IMG/VR virus record: IMGVR_UViG_3300028394_000001
Span: 1 to 64,000 of that record
From: a virus
Direction: 5' to 3' (one strand)
DNA length: 64,000 bases
The position numbers were made by a program, and so were the translations under genes. A model generated the notes under the pieces. The model worked only from the letters and a program-made list of their open reading frames with translations, was not told where the DNA came from and made no database searches. Every line of letters begins with the position of its first letter. Position 1 is the first letter of the stretch. Positions 10,581 to 20,320 of the stretch are shown piece by piece.

Positions 10581-11351
10581 ATGGCAACAATTAACAATAG
10601 ACAAGATTTCAAAGAGTACTGCCTTCGTAGGTTGGGTGCGCCTGTCATTGACATTAACATGGATGACGACCAAATTGAAGATAGAATTGATGATGCAATT
10701 CAATACTGGCAAGATTATCATTTTGACGGCACTCAAAAATTCTATTGGATTCGCACTTTAGGACCAAATGACGCCAATAACAGTTACATATCTACAGCCG
10801 GAATTACAGATGAGAGTAATAATGCAATAGAAATTCTTGGCGTTACTAAAGTATTTCCAATGTCAGATAGTCAATCTGGAACTAACATGTTTGACCTAAG
10901 ATACCAACTTCGTCTAAATGAACTTTATGATTTTACATCAGCTTCCTATGTTAATTATATTTTAACACACCAACATCTTCGTTCTTTAGAATTAATGTTT
11001 ACTGGGTCTGTTCCTATTCGTTTCAACAGAGCAACACAAAGATTACATATTGATATGAGTAAAACAATTGCTGATAACCAGGCCATGGCAATTGTTGCTG
11101 AATGTTATGGTAGTATTAATCCATCTTCTTATCCAAAAATTTGGGAGGATCGTTGGTTAAAACTTTACGCAACGGCTCTAATTAAGAAAAATTGGGGTGA
11201 AAATATGAAAAAATTTGGAGGTATCCAATTACCAGGTGGAATAACATTAAACGGCAAAGAAGTTTTTGACGAAGCTGTCGAGGAAATAAATCAACTTCAT
11301 TCAGAAATGGAAACAAATTACGGCGGCCCTCTAGAATTTATGATGAACTAA
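10581..11351 (+). CDS. gp13: Neck protein gp13
   Basis: The 256-aa protein is the T4 gp13 homologue, one of two proteins that close the filled head and accept the tail. The N-terminus is typical of this family in T4-like phages: KEYCLRRLGAP, then an acidic DDDQIEDRIDDAIQYWQDYH helix. Identification rests on this pattern and on the invariant order 13-14-15-16-17 that follows. TAGGAG precedes the ATG by 7 bases. A single base separates it from gp14. Confidence 0.85.
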   Translation: MATINNRQDFKEYCLRRLGAPVIDINMDDDQIEDRIDDAIQYWQDYHFDGTQKFYWIRTLGPNDANNSYISTAGITDESNNAIEILGVTKVFPMSDSQSGTNMFDLRYQLRLNELYDFTSASYVNYILTHQHLRSLELMFTGSVPIRFNRATQRLHIDMSKTIADNQAMAIVAECYGSINPSSYPKIWEDRWLKLYATALIKKNWGENMKKFGGIQLPGGITLNGKEVFDEAVEEINQLHSEMETNYGGPLEFMMN

Positions 11352-11352
11352 T

Positions 11353-12258
11353 ATGGCAACCAGTATTTATTTCAATAACTATAAAGCCAAATACAACGAA
11401 CAGAGGCTCGTTGATGATTTAATTTCCGAATCAATTAAGATTCAAGGCTTTGATGCTTATTATATTCCTAATGATAATGCAATTGCTCGAGACTTATTGT
11501 ATGGTGAAGATCCTGTAAAGAAATTCGTTTCGGCTTTTCCGGTTGAAATGTATTTGTCTAGTGTTATGGGTTCTGAAGGTCAAAAAGATTTCTTTTCTAA
11601 ATTTGGATTAGAGATTCGGAATCAAGTTCATGTTCTAGTTTCACGCAAAGCTTTCAATCAAAGAACACCACAAACAACATATCTAAGACCATTAGAAGGA
11701 GACTTAGTATATGTTCCATTCTTAAATGGTGGTGGAGAATTATATGAAATTAAATATGTTGACCAAAACAAAGATGGTTTTACACTTGGACGAAAAAGTC
11801 CATACTACTATGAGTTGGAAATGGAAAAATTCAAATACTCACAAGAAATTATTTCTACAGGTATGGCAGATATAGATATTGCAGCTTCAGATTCGGCTTA
11901 TCTATTGAATTTACATTTCGATCCAGATATACCGGGAGATCCATATTTGTTAAGAGAACAAGTATTTCAGTCGGTGGACAATCAGATTGGAAATGCAAAT
12001 GCTACAGGAATAGTACAAGGTTACGTTGAAGCAACCGGAATATTGTCAATATCCAATGTTTCAGGAGAATTCTTAATAAGTGCTAATAGTTTACCTGTAA
12101 TTGGTTTAACTAGTGGCGCAGTACATTATTTTGCAGGCGCTGCAATAGATCCTCTTGAAAATCCAAGCCATCTAGAACCATATGCAAACAAATTAATTGA
12201 AACTGGTGCAGATACTTATGTTAATACTACAGAAATTAATCCAATGGGAGGATTATAA
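11353..12258 (+). CDS. gp14: Neck protein gp14
   Basis: The 301-aa protein is the gp14 partner of gp13 at the head-tail junction. Early segments YYIPND and the FFSKFGLEIRNQV region fit this family. It is somewhat longer than the T4 protein; residues about 205-270 look like an inserted loop (TGIVQGYVEATGILSISNV). Its stop overlaps the start of gp15 by one base, which suggests translational coupling. Confidence 0.85.
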   Translation: MATSIYFNNYKAKYNEQRLVDDLISESIKIQGFDAYYIPNDNAIARDLLYGEDPVKKFVSAFPVEMYLSSVMGSEGQKDFFSKFGLEIRNQVHVLVSRKAFNQRTPQTTYLRPLEGDLVYVPFLNGGGELYEIKYVDQNKDGFTLGRKSPYYYELEMEKFKYSQEIISTGMADIDIAASDSAYLLNLHFDPDIPGDPYLLREQVFQSVDNQIGNANATGIVQGYVEATGILSISNVSGEFLISANSLPVIGLTSGAVHYFAGAAIDPLENPSHLEPYANKLIETGADTYVNTTEINPMGGL

Positions 12259-13244
12259 TGGCTAGTATTTTTTACAACAGGATGATAAGAAAAATAACAG
12301 TTGCTTTCGGTGACCTTTTTAATAACATAACACTTATTCGTTATAATTCCAATGAAACCGAACAAGAGCGTTTTGTTGTTCCTATTGATTATGCAACTAA
12401 GGAACTTTATGTAATGCGTATTCAGGGTGACCCAAACCTTGACAAAAAGGTTATGATGACTTTACCTAGAATGTCATATGAGATGACTGGTTTGGAATAT
12501 GATTCAACCAGAAAACAAATGACAAACATCAAACATTTTAAACAAAATGGTGATGTAGTAAATGCACAATATGTTCCTGTTCCATATAATTTTGATTTTT
12601 CTTTATATCTCTATGTGAGGAACATTGAAGATGGTAATCAAATTATAGAACATATTTTGCCATATTTTACACCAGACTACACAATTAAAGTTAATATGAT
12701 TCCAGAAATGGGAATCATAAAAGAAGTTCCTGTTATATTAAAAGATACAAAATATGAAGTAACCTATGAGGGCGATTACACATCAGATACAAGAGCTGTT
12801 ATTTGGACATTAAATTTCACTGTCAAAGGTTTTATATTTGGTGCAACAACAACGGCAGGATTAATACAAACTTCTATCACAAATATACTGAACAATATTC
12901 CGGCAGACCAAGATATTATTTTTAATGTTAACTCTGGTGGAAATGGTAGTTATAAAACTAAAGAACTAGTTTATCAAGGCACCAATCCTTCTTTGTCAAC
13001 GGCATCAGGTAAAGTTGTGAAATGGTTACCTGCAAACAATCAATTAACACTAACAGACATTACTGGAAATTTTGTATCAAATAGTTCACCACTTATTGGT
13101 CAAACTTCTAACGCAAAATGGGTTTTTAATTCCTACAATATTGTTCAGAGAGATTATGCAACAATAACAATAACACCAAAACCAACAACCGCAAATGCAA
13201 ATTCAAAATATACATATACGACGGTTATACAGGAAGGTTTATAA
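12258..13244 (+). CDS. gp15: Tail sheath stabiliser / tail completion protein gp15
   Basis: The 328-aa protein is gp15, the terminator that forms a ring on the finished tail and joins it to the neck. The segment PRMSYEMTGLEYDSTRKQ (about residues 73-90) is the family signature. A C-terminal extension (about 215-328) resembles the inserted beta region of gp14, so both neck proteins may carry related decorations. It overlaps gp14 and gp16 by one base at each end. Confidence 0.88.
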   Translation: MASIFYNRMIRKITVAFGDLFNNITLIRYNSNETEQERFVVPIDYATKELYVMRIQGDPNLDKKVMMTLPRMSYEMTGLEYDSTRKQMTNIKHFKQNGDVVNAQYVPVPYNFDFSLYLYVRNIEDGNQIIEHILPYFTPDYTIKVNMIPEMGIIKEVPVILKDTKYEVTYEGDYTSDTRAVIWTLNFTVKGFIFGATTTAGLIQTSITNILNNIPADQDIIFNVNSGGNGSYKTKELVYQGTNPSLSTASGKVVKWLPANNQLTLTDITGNFVSNSSPLIGQTSNAKWVFNSYNIVQRDYATITITPKPTTANANSKYTYTTVIQEGL

Positions 13245-13663
13245 TGAATACATTTGAAAAAAACATGGAGCAAATATTTGATATTGCTCCAAAACCAGAA
13301 ACACCTATTGTTCCAAAAAAAGAAACACCAATCTCAATTTTGGATTCAAATTTAGAAGAAGATTTAACGGATGCTTATGAGCAGACTAAGACCAATCTTC
13401 AAGACCTAATTGACCAAGGCAAAGATGCAATGGAAGAAATTTTAAACATTGCAAAAGCGGGTCAACACCCAAGAGCATTTGAAGTGTACGGCGTCCTACT
13501 CAAAAATGTCGTAGATGCAAACAAAGAACTTCTTGCAGTACAGAAACAGATGCGAGAAATGAATAAACAAAATCAACCATCAGGTGCAACTCATATAGAT
13601 AAAGCCATATTTGTTGGTTCAACTTCCGAACTCAACAAGTTAATTAAGGGTAAGAATGATTAA
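13244..13663 (+). CDS. gp16: Terminase small subunit gp16
   Basis: The 139-aa protein is highly charged and helical, with a central coiled-coil region (about 45-110), as expected of the ring-forming DNA-recognition subunit of the packaging motor. The segment AKAGQHPRAFEVYGVLLKN is typical of T4-like gp16. Identification depends partly on position: it is directly upstream of gp17 with an 8-base overlap. Confidence 0.85.
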   Translation: MNTFEKNMEQIFDIAPKPETPIVPKKETPISILDSNLEEDLTDAYEQTKTNLQDLIDQGKDAMEEILNIAKAGQHPRAFEVYGVLLKNVVDANKELLAVQKQMREMNKQNQPSGATHIDKAIFVGSTSELNKLIKGKND

Positions 13664-15335
13664 TAAAGATTCATATCGTGACAATCCTCTGCTGAAAAAA
13701 GCAGGGGTGCAAATGAAGTTCTCTAAAGAACAGGTAGAAGAATATATGAAGTGTGCAAAGGATCCAGTATACTTTGCAGAAAAATACATCAAGATTGTCA
13801 ACGTCGACCAAGGTCTGATGCCATTCAATATGTGGCCGTTCCAGAAAGACATGATTCGTTTATACCATGAGAATCGTTTTGCCATCACAAAATGTCCTCG
13901 ACAGGTTGGCAAGACAACAACCTCGGTAGCATATCTTCTCTGGTTGACACTGTTTACAGACTCACAGAACATTGCAGTCCTGGCGAACAAGGGATCACTT
14001 GCAAGAGACATTCTGGCTAAGTATCAGTTGGCTTATGAGAATCTTCCAATGTGGTTGCAACAGGGCATCATTACCTGGAATAAAGGTAATGTTGAATTAG
14101 AAAATGGTTCTAAGATTATTGCCGCATCTACTTCATCATCCGCAGTTCGTGGAGGTTCTTTTAACGTAGTATTCTTGGATGAATTTGCTTTCGTTCCTGC
14201 AAACATTGCAAATGAATTCTTTAACTCAGTTTATCCTGTTATCTCATCTGGTAAATCTACTAAGATTATCATTGTGTCTACACCAAACGGCATGAATCTG
14301 TTCTACAAATTGTGGATGGATGCAATTGCTAAGAAAAATGGATATAAGACTTTCTCTATTCATTGGTCTATGGTACCAGGTCGTGATGAAAAGTGGAAAG
14401 AAGAAACAATTAAGAACACCTCACTCGAACAGTTTAGGCAAGAATTTGAATGTGAGTTCTTAGGTTCTACAAATACTTTGATTTCAGGTGAGAAACTGCA
14501 ACAATTGGCATACATGGATGCCATCTATGAACACGACAAGGTTAAAATATACGAACAACCTATCAAAGAGTCTGACGGTGATAACCAAAAAGACCATTTG
14601 TATGCAATGACGGTTGACGTTTCTGAAGGTAGAAACATGGACTGTTCAGCCTTCAATGTTATTGATATTTCACATACACCATATAAACAAGTTGCAACAT
14701 ACCACAGTTCATCTATATCACCAGTATTATTTCCAACTGTAATCTATAACACTGCAAAATTGTATAACGATGCCTATGTCCTAGTTGAAATTAATAATAC
14801 ACCGCAGGTGGCTGAAACTTTACACAACGATTTGGAATATGAGAATCTTTGGAAAGTATTTACAGGTAACAAGAAACCACAACAACTATCGGCAGGATTT
14901 GCAAGAGGCATTCAGATGGGTCTGAAAATGTCACCTCAAGTCAAACGAATTGGTTGTTCAAATCTTAAAATGCTAATTGAGGGTGATAAACTTTTAATCA
15001 ACGATTTTGATACTATTTCTGAATTTACCACTTTTGTTGCAGAGAAAAACTCTTTTCAAGCTGAAGAAGGTGCAAATGATGATTTAGTTATGTCTTTGGT
15101 AATTTTTGCATGGTTGACCACTCAAACTTACTTCAAAGAAATTGTAAGCCACGACATTCGTAAACAAATTCAATTGGAAAGAATGAATCAGGTTGACGAT
15201 GAAGGATTACCAGAAATGATAATGGATGACGGTAGACAAACGGAACTTGAATTGATAGGTGGTGATTTATGGGACTCTAGTGTTGGCGGAGATACCTATG
15301 GTTCTTTCACGCGAGACATGCTCAGAAATATGTAA
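13656..15335 (+). CDS. gp17: Terminase large subunit gp17 (packaging ATPase-nuclease)
   Basis: The 559-aa motor protein packages DNA into the prohead and cuts concatemers. Walker A is RQVGKTTT at residues 82-89 and Walker B is VVFLDE at 171-176. A STPNG coupling motif follows near 208-212. The C-terminal RNase H-fold nuclease begins with the acidic strand TVDVSEGRNMD (D321), with later acidic residues near the NDDLVMSLVIF segment. All expected active-site elements are present. ATG 13656 overlaps the end of gp16; an in-frame ATG 35 codons in could also serve, but the first gives full family length. Confidence 0.97.
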   Translation: MINKDSYRDNPLLKKAGVQMKFSKEQVEEYMKCAKDPVYFAEKYIKIVNVDQGLMPFNMWPFQKDMIRLYHENRFAITKCPRQVGKTTTSVAYLLWLTLFTDSQNIAVLANKGSLARDILAKYQLAYENLPMWLQQGIITWNKGNVELENGSKIIAASTSSSAVRGGSFNVVFLDEFAFVPANIANEFFNSVYPVISSGKSTKIIIVSTPNGMNLFYKLWMDAIAKKNGYKTFSIHWSMVPGRDEKWKEETIKNTSLEQFRQEFECEFLGSTNTLISGEKLQQLAYMDAIYEHDKVKIYEQPIKESDGDNQKDHLYAMTVDVSEGRNMDCSAFNVIDISHTPYKQVATYHSSSISPVLFPTVIYNTAKLYNDAYVLVEINNTPQVAETLHNDLEYENLWKVFTGNKKPQQLSAGFARGIQMGLKMSPQVKRIGCSNLKMLIEGDKLLINDFDTISEFTTFVAEKNSFQAEEGANDDLVMSLVIFAWLTTQTYFKEIVSHDIRKQIQLERMNQVDDEGLPEMIMDDGRQTELELIGGDLWDSSVGGDTYGSFTRDMLRNM

Positions 15336-15346
15336 AAATTATGTTT

Positions 15347-15354
15347 CATAAATA
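15347..15354 (+). promoter_or_regulatory. late promoter, tail sheath gene
   Basis: CATAAATA matches TATAAATA at 7 of 8 positions and lies 54 bases before the gp18 start, giving the sheath gene its own late transcript. Confidence 0.5.
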
Positions 15355-15407
15355 ATTCATTGGTATAAACTGCCAAACATCAGAACAATATTAAGGAGAA
15401 GACACAA

Positions 15408-17174
15408 ATGGCGCAAATAGCTCAATTATCTCCAGGCGTAATTACAACCGAAACCAACTTAACAACAGTTGTTCCTTCAGTTTTAACTACAGCCGGTGCG
15501 TATGCTGGAGCCTTCAAATGGGGACCAGGAAAAACAATTACAACAGTTGACAGTGAAAAAACACTTGTTGACATTTTCGATGAACCTGATTCCAACACAG
15601 CATCTTCTTGGCATACCGCTGCAGCTTTCTTAGCTTACGGTAACAATCTTCAAGTTGTTCGTGCAGTTAATGCTGGAACCTTAAATGCAGTTTCCATCAC
15701 ACCAGCGGTTCAAGTTCCCAATAAAGAAGCATTTCAATATACATTATTGAATGGCCTTAATGGAAATGCTTATGGTCCATTTATGGCAAGATATCCAGGC
15801 GCTCTTGGTAATTCATTGACAGTTTCTGTTGCTGACGCTGGCGCATCCGCAGGTGCATATGCTTCTTGGAATATTGCATTATATAATGCAGCTGGAACAA
15901 ATTATTCAAATGTTGCATTGTCAGGTTATTTCAATAGTGCTCCCACCACAGGTTATAATACTTCAATAGTTGGTGGCGCTAATGACCAGATTCACATTGC
16001 TGTCATTGATACTGGTGGTTTAATTTCTGGCACAAAAGGTACAGTCTTAGAAACCTTCTCTTATCTTTCTAAAGCAGCTGATTCTTTAGATTCATCAGGA
16101 CAATCAAACTACTACAAAAAAGCAATTTTTAATAGTTCAAAATATATTTACGCAGTTGACCCAGTAACTTTTATCAATACGAACGGAACATGGGGAAGAA
16201 ATGCAGCAAATACGAATTTTGACACTGTTGGAATAGTAACGTCAACTTTAGCTGGTGGAATTGATACACCTGTAACTGACTCTGATGTTATTGTTGCAAT
16301 GGCGAATTTCACAGACGTTGCACAAACATCTATTTCATTAATAGTAACAGGTCCATATACAAATACAGCAGTTCAAACAGCAGCTATTAACATGGCTGCA
16401 ACTCGTAAAGATTGTGTTGCATTTGTTTCTCCGCCGTATGCTGCAGTTGTTAATAATTCAGGAAGTGAACAAACTTCTGTTGCAACTTGGATGTCAGGCC
16501 TTTCTTCATTAGCAGGCGGACCAGTTGGTTCTTATGCATTTGCAGATTCTGGATGGAAATACACATTTGATCGTTATAATAACAACTATATTTGGGTTCC
16601 ATTAAATGGCGACATTGCAGGATTGTGTGTAAACACGGATCAAGCAGCAAGTCCATGGTTCTCGCCAGCTGGTTATTCTCGCGGTGTTATCAAGAATGTT
16701 ATTAAATTAGCATGGAATCCAACACAAACAAGTAGAGATTATCTATATCGAAGTGCTGTCAATCCAGTTGTTTCATTCCCAGGATCAGGTACAGTATTGT
16801 TTGGTGATAAAACCATGCAGACTCAACCTTCCGCATTTGACCGTATCAATGTTCGTAGGCTCTTTATTGTTCTTGAACAAGCAATTGCACGAGCAGCTCA
16901 ATTCTCACTATTTGAATTTAACGATGCGTTTACACAAGCACAATTTGTTTCGTTGATAACACCTTATCTTCGTGATGTTCAAGCGCAAAGAGGTATCACT
17001 TCATTTCAAGTTGTTTGTGATTCAACAAATAACACCCCTTCTGTTATTAATAATAATCAGTTTGTTGGTGATGTTTACATTCAACCTGCTCGTTCTATTA
17101 ACTATATTCAGTTGAATTTTGTTGCAGTTGGTACTGGTGTTAATTTCACAACAATTACTAACACCACAGCGTAA
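15408..17174 (+). CDS. gp18: Tail sheath protein gp18
   Basis: The 588-aa contractile sheath protein. The N-terminus (LSPGVITTETNLTTVVPSV) and the following GAYAGAFKWGPG segment are hallmarks of T4-like sheaths. The C-terminal third (IARAAQFSLFEFNDAFTQ, then a conserved CDSTNN segment) forms the core that locks around the tube. The length is near the family norm. Strong RBS AAGGAGAAG lies 8 bases upstream. Confidence 0.97.
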   Translation: MAQIAQLSPGVITTETNLTTVVPSVLTTAGAYAGAFKWGPGKTITTVDSEKTLVDIFDEPDSNTASSWHTAAAFLAYGNNLQVVRAVNAGTLNAVSITPAVQVPNKEAFQYTLLNGLNGNAYGPFMARYPGALGNSLTVSVADAGASAGAYASWNIALYNAAGTNYSNVALSGYFNSAPTTGYNTSIVGGANDQIHIAVIDTGGLISGTKGTVLETFSYLSKAADSLDSSGQSNYYKKAIFNSSKYIYAVDPVTFINTNGTWGRNAANTNFDTVGIVTSTLAGGIDTPVTDSDVIVAMANFTDVAQTSISLIVTGPYTNTAVQTAAINMAATRKDCVAFVSPPYAAVVNNSGSEQTSVATWMSGLSSLAGGPVGSYAFADSGWKYTFDRYNNNYIWVPLNGDIAGLCVNTDQAASPWFSPAGYSRGVIKNVIKLAWNPTQTSRDYLYRSAVNPVVSFPGSGTVLFGDKTMQTQPSAFDRINVRRLFIVLEQAIARAAQFSLFEFNDAFTQAQFVSLITPYLRDVQAQRGITSFQVVCDSTNNTPSVINNNQFVGDVYIQPARSINYIQLNFVAVGTGVNFTTITNTTA

Positions 17175-17180
17175 TAAATA
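17173..17180 (+). promoter_or_regulatory. late promoter, tail tube gene
   Basis: AATAAATA overlaps the stop of gp18 and lies 25 bases before the gp19 start; 7 of 8 matches to the late box. Confidence 0.45.
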
Positions 17181-17204
17181 AACTAACAAATAGAGGAGAA
17201 AAAA

Positions 17205-17792
17205 ATGACGTTTGCAATTAGTAACTTCACATCAAAATTAGCGGGGGATGGAGCTCGTCCAAATTTATTTCAAGTTGTTATGGAAGGATTACCTGATGAC
17301 GTAGGATCTGCAGCATCAGGTCCTTTTTCGTTCATGGTTAAATCAGCGCAATTACCTGGATCAACTTTAGGTATAGTACCAATATTCTATCAAGGCCGCG
17401 AAATAAAATTTGCAGGCAATAGAACTTTTGCGGACTGGACAGTAACAGTTATAAATGATGAAGATTTTAGAATCAGAAATTCTATTGAAAAATGGATGAA
17501 TAGTATTAATTCCCATGAAGCGAACATTAGAAATGTTGCGTCTGCGGGATTAAAAGGTGCTGTTGCTAATAACCAAAAATACACACTCGAGGCTAAAGTT
17601 AACCAATATGGTAAAGATGGCAACATTAGCAAACCAATAAAAACATATAACTTTGTTGGTATGTTTCCTGTTGATTTGTCACCAATTGATTTAGATTGGG
17701 GAACAAATGATACAATTGAAGAATTTACTGTTACTTTTGCATATCAATACTGGAGTACTGCCACGGCAGCCGGCGTTGCTATAACAACCTAA
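17205..17792 (+). CDS. gp19: Tail tube protein gp19
   Basis: The 195-aa tube protein stacks as hexamers inside the sheath. The conserved early segment SAQLPGSTLG and the middle RTFADWTVTVINDEDF segment identify the gp19 family. The C-terminal TVTFAYQYW strand closes the barrel. It follows gp18 with its own late box and is followed by a strong terminator, so it can be expressed as a short abundant message. AGAGGAG precedes the ATG. Confidence 0.95.
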   Translation: MTFAISNFTSKLAGDGARPNLFQVVMEGLPDDVGSAASGPFSFMVKSAQLPGSTLGIVPIFYQGREIKFAGNRTFADWTVTVINDEDFRIRNSIEKWMNSINSHEANIRNVASAGLKGAVANNQKYTLEAKVNQYGKDGNISKPIKTYNFVGMFPVDLSPIDLDWGTNDTIEEFTVTFAYQYWSTATAAGVAITT

Positions 17793-17806
17793 TTTGGTCT
17801 ACTATA

Positions 17807-17831
17807 TAAAGAGGACTTCGGTCCTCTTTTA
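17807..17831 (+). terminator. intrinsic terminator after gp19
   Basis: A 9-bp perfect stem AAAGAGGAC/GTCCTCTTT closed by a TTCG tetraloop and followed by T residues. It separates the abundant tail proteins from the portal gene. Confidence 0.85.
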
Positions 17832-17858
17832 ATGATTTTTTGAACGGACTTAAAATAA

Positions 17859-19529
17859 ATGGCAAATAAATTTTCACTTTTTGGTTTCACAATATCTCGT
17901 CAAGAGAATGAAAACAAACAAGATTCACAACAATCATTCTCACCTCCGAGTAATGATGATGGTGCATTAACAATTACATCTGCCGCATATTATGGAACTT
18001 ATGTTGATTTAGATGGAACAGCAAAAAATGAAGTTGAATTAATTTCTCGGTATCGTGAAATGGCAATGCAACCAGAAATTGAATCTGCTATTGACGATAT
18101 TGTAAATGAAGCAATATGCCAAGATGATGATGGCAAAAATATTCAGATTATTTTAGACGACCTAGAACAACCTGATAAAATTAAGAAGGCCATCAAAGAC
18201 GAATTTAGTACTATTTTGCGTATGTTAAATTATACGAAAATGGCACAAGACATATTTCGTAGATACTACATTGATGGTAAACTCTTTTATCATATCATTA
18301 TTGACCGTGAAGAACCAACTAAGGGTATTAGAGAGTTAAGATATATTGACCCACGAAAAATGCGTAAGGTTCGTGAAGTCAAAAAACAAAAAGATGAGCG
18401 CACTGGCGTAGAAGTTATGAATGTTGTGAATGAGTATTACATTTATAACGATAAAGTAACTACAGGGAGCTCGACAAACTATGGTCCAGTTGGTACAAGA
18501 ATTACTACAGATTCCGTGGTTTCTGTGGTTTCTGGTCTTATGGATTCTCGTAGGGCTGTTGTCTTATCTTATTTACATAAAGCAATCAAACCGTTAAATC
18601 AACTGCGTATGATTGAAGATGCAACAGTCATCTATCGTATATCTAGAGCACCTGAACGCCGTATTTTCTATATTGATGTGGGCAATTTACCTAAGTTGAA
18701 AGCAGAACAATATCTGCGGGACATTATGGTCAAGTATAAGAACAAATTGGTGTATGATGCCAACACGGGCGAAATTCGTGATGACCGTAAATTTCTTTCT
18801 ATGATGGAAGACTTTTGGTTACCTCGCAGAGAAGGTGGTAAAGGTACAGAGATTACTACACTTCCAGGTGGTCAAAACCTAGGTGAGCTAGAAGACGTTA
18901 AGTATTTTGAAAAGAAACTATATAAGTCATTGAATGTTCCTGTGTCCAGGTTAGATCCTAATCAATCTGGGTTCTCTTTAGGCCGTGTTGGCGAGATTAC
19001 CCGTGATGAATTAAAGTTTGCTAAGTTTGTTGGACGCATGAGAGGTAGATTCTCAGATTTGTTTGACCAATGCCTAAGAGTGCAATGTGTACTTAAAGGT
19101 ATCTGTACAGATGATGAATGGAAAATGTTCAGAGAACATATTCATTACAATTTCATCAAAGATAATAACTTCACTGAGCTTAAAGAAGCTGAGTTGATGA
19201 AAGAAAGATTATCATTGTTAGGTGAAGTTGATCCATATACTGGTAGATACTTCTCTCAGGCTTGGATTCAAAGAAACGTATTGCGCTTGGATGACGATGA
19301 AATCAAAGTCATGCAAGGCGAAATGGAAAAAGAAAAAGAAGCAGGATTTGGATTGCCAGTCGGAGTTACTACAGATGTTGCACAACAACAAATGTTAGGA
19401 CAACTAGATATGGAGAAGAATGCTCACCAGGCGGACCTAGATAAGAGTGTCAACCAGGCAAAAGAGAAAAATCCAAAAAATGAAGATTATAAACCGGTTT
19501 TAGAAGTAGTTAAAAGAACACTAAGTTAA
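17859..19529 (+). CDS. gp20: Portal protein gp20
   Basis: The 556-aa dodecameric portal through which DNA enters and leaves the head. Characteristic segments include EIESAIDDIVNEAIC near residues 75-90, the RYIDPRKMRKVREV strand near 165-180 and the FSLGRVGEITRDELKF region near 370-385. The length is close to T4 gp20. The last 60 residues are charged and repetitive (EKEKEA, NAHQADLDKSVNQAKEKN). It begins a run that matches T4 order 20-67/68-21-22-23. Confidence 0.97.
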   Translation: MANKFSLFGFTISRQENENKQDSQQSFSPPSNDDGALTITSAAYYGTYVDLDGTAKNEVELISRYREMAMQPEIESAIDDIVNEAICQDDDGKNIQIILDDLEQPDKIKKAIKDEFSTILRMLNYTKMAQDIFRRYYIDGKLFYHIIIDREEPTKGIRELRYIDPRKMRKVREVKKQKDERTGVEVMNVVNEYYIYNDKVTTGSSTNYGPVGTRITTDSVVSVVSGLMDSRRAVVLSYLHKAIKPLNQLRMIEDATVIYRISRAPERRIFYIDVGNLPKLKAEQYLRDIMVKYKNKLVYDANTGEIRDDRKFLSMMEDFWLPRREGGKGTEITTLPGGQNLGELEDVKYFEKKLYKSLNVPVSRLDPNQSGFSLGRVGEITRDELKFAKFVGRMRGRFSDLFDQCLRVQCVLKGICTDDEWKMFREHIHYNFIKDNNFTELKEAELMKERLSLLGEVDPYTGRYFSQAWIQRNVLRLDDDEIKVMQGEMEKEKEAGFGLPVGVTTDVAQQQMLGQLDMEKNAHQADLDKSVNQAKEKNPKNEDYKPVLEVVKRTLS

Positions 19530-19541
19530 TAGGAGATAAAA

Positions 19542-20306
19542 ATGGACGCAACAAGAAATTTAATCGATTACGCAATGGATAGCAACGGTGTGGAATTTCG
19601 TAACGAACTTTACGCTTCTATTCATGATAGAGTGACTGCTGCTATTGAAGCAAAGAAACAAGAGATTGCTGGCAATTTAGTCAGACAGGAAGCTAAAGAA
19701 GAAAAAGAAGAAGGTGCGGGCCACGAAAAATCTGAAAAGAAGATGATGAAATCTTTGGATAAAAACGGCGACGGTAAGCACACTAAGGCTGACCACCAAA
19801 TGGAATCAGTGGAACCTTTAGATGAAGGCAAAATGGAAAAAATGACACTTTCCGGCCTATGGCACAAACACGGTAACGAATCTTACCATGCAGACCAAGG
19901 TTATGGTATTGGTGCAGGAAGTATGAAAAATAGTAGTCATGCTGCAACAGCTATTGAAAACCATGTTCGTAAACATTATGGAAATAAAGTTGCTGATGAT
20001 ATGGTATCACACTCCGACCACAGCGTTGCTCATGCAGAATATGCTGGTCCAGGTGAATCAGAACATCACGAAAAAGAAGCTGAAAAATTAAGAAAGAAAC
20101 ATGGAATTGGCGGTTCACTTCACGGTGAATCATACGTTAGAGAAGAATCTAATGATGAAAAAGATGAAAAGAAAGAAGAACCAAAGAAACCTAATGCTTT
20201 CACAATGAAGAGCAAAGGTCCTTCTGAGTTTGCAAAATCTTCTTCTGGTGGTAAAACAAAAGAAACAAAAACTGGACGCACACATAGCAGCGGCGACAGA
20301 TACTAA
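19542..20306 (+). CDS. Charged prohead-core-like protein with an EF-hand-like loop
   Basis: The 254-aa protein is rich in Lys, Glu, His and Ser and occupies the position of the T4 prohead core genes 67/68, between portal and protease. Residues about 71-82 read DKNGDGKHTKAD, which matches the calcium-binding EF-hand loop pattern DxNxDGxxxxxD with Asp instead of Glu at position 12. The middle is His-rich (HADQGYG, HSDHSVAHAEY), and the tail is low-complexity basic/acidic. An internal core role is inferred from position and composition; calcium binding is only suggested. TAGGAGA precedes the ATG. Confidence 0.65.
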   Translation: MDATRNLIDYAMDSNGVEFRNELYASIHDRVTAAIEAKKQEIAGNLVRQEAKEEKEEGAGHEKSEKKMMKSLDKNGDGKHTKADHQMESVEPLDEGKMEKMTLSGLWHKHGNESYHADQGYGIGAGSMKNSSHAATAIENHVRKHYGNKVADDMVSHSDHSVAHAEYAGPGESEHHEKEAEKLRKKHGIGGSLHGESYVREESNDEKDEKKEEPKKPNAFTMKSKGPSEFAKSSSGGKTKETKTGRTHSSGDRY

Positions 20307-20320
20307 AATTGGATTAAAAA

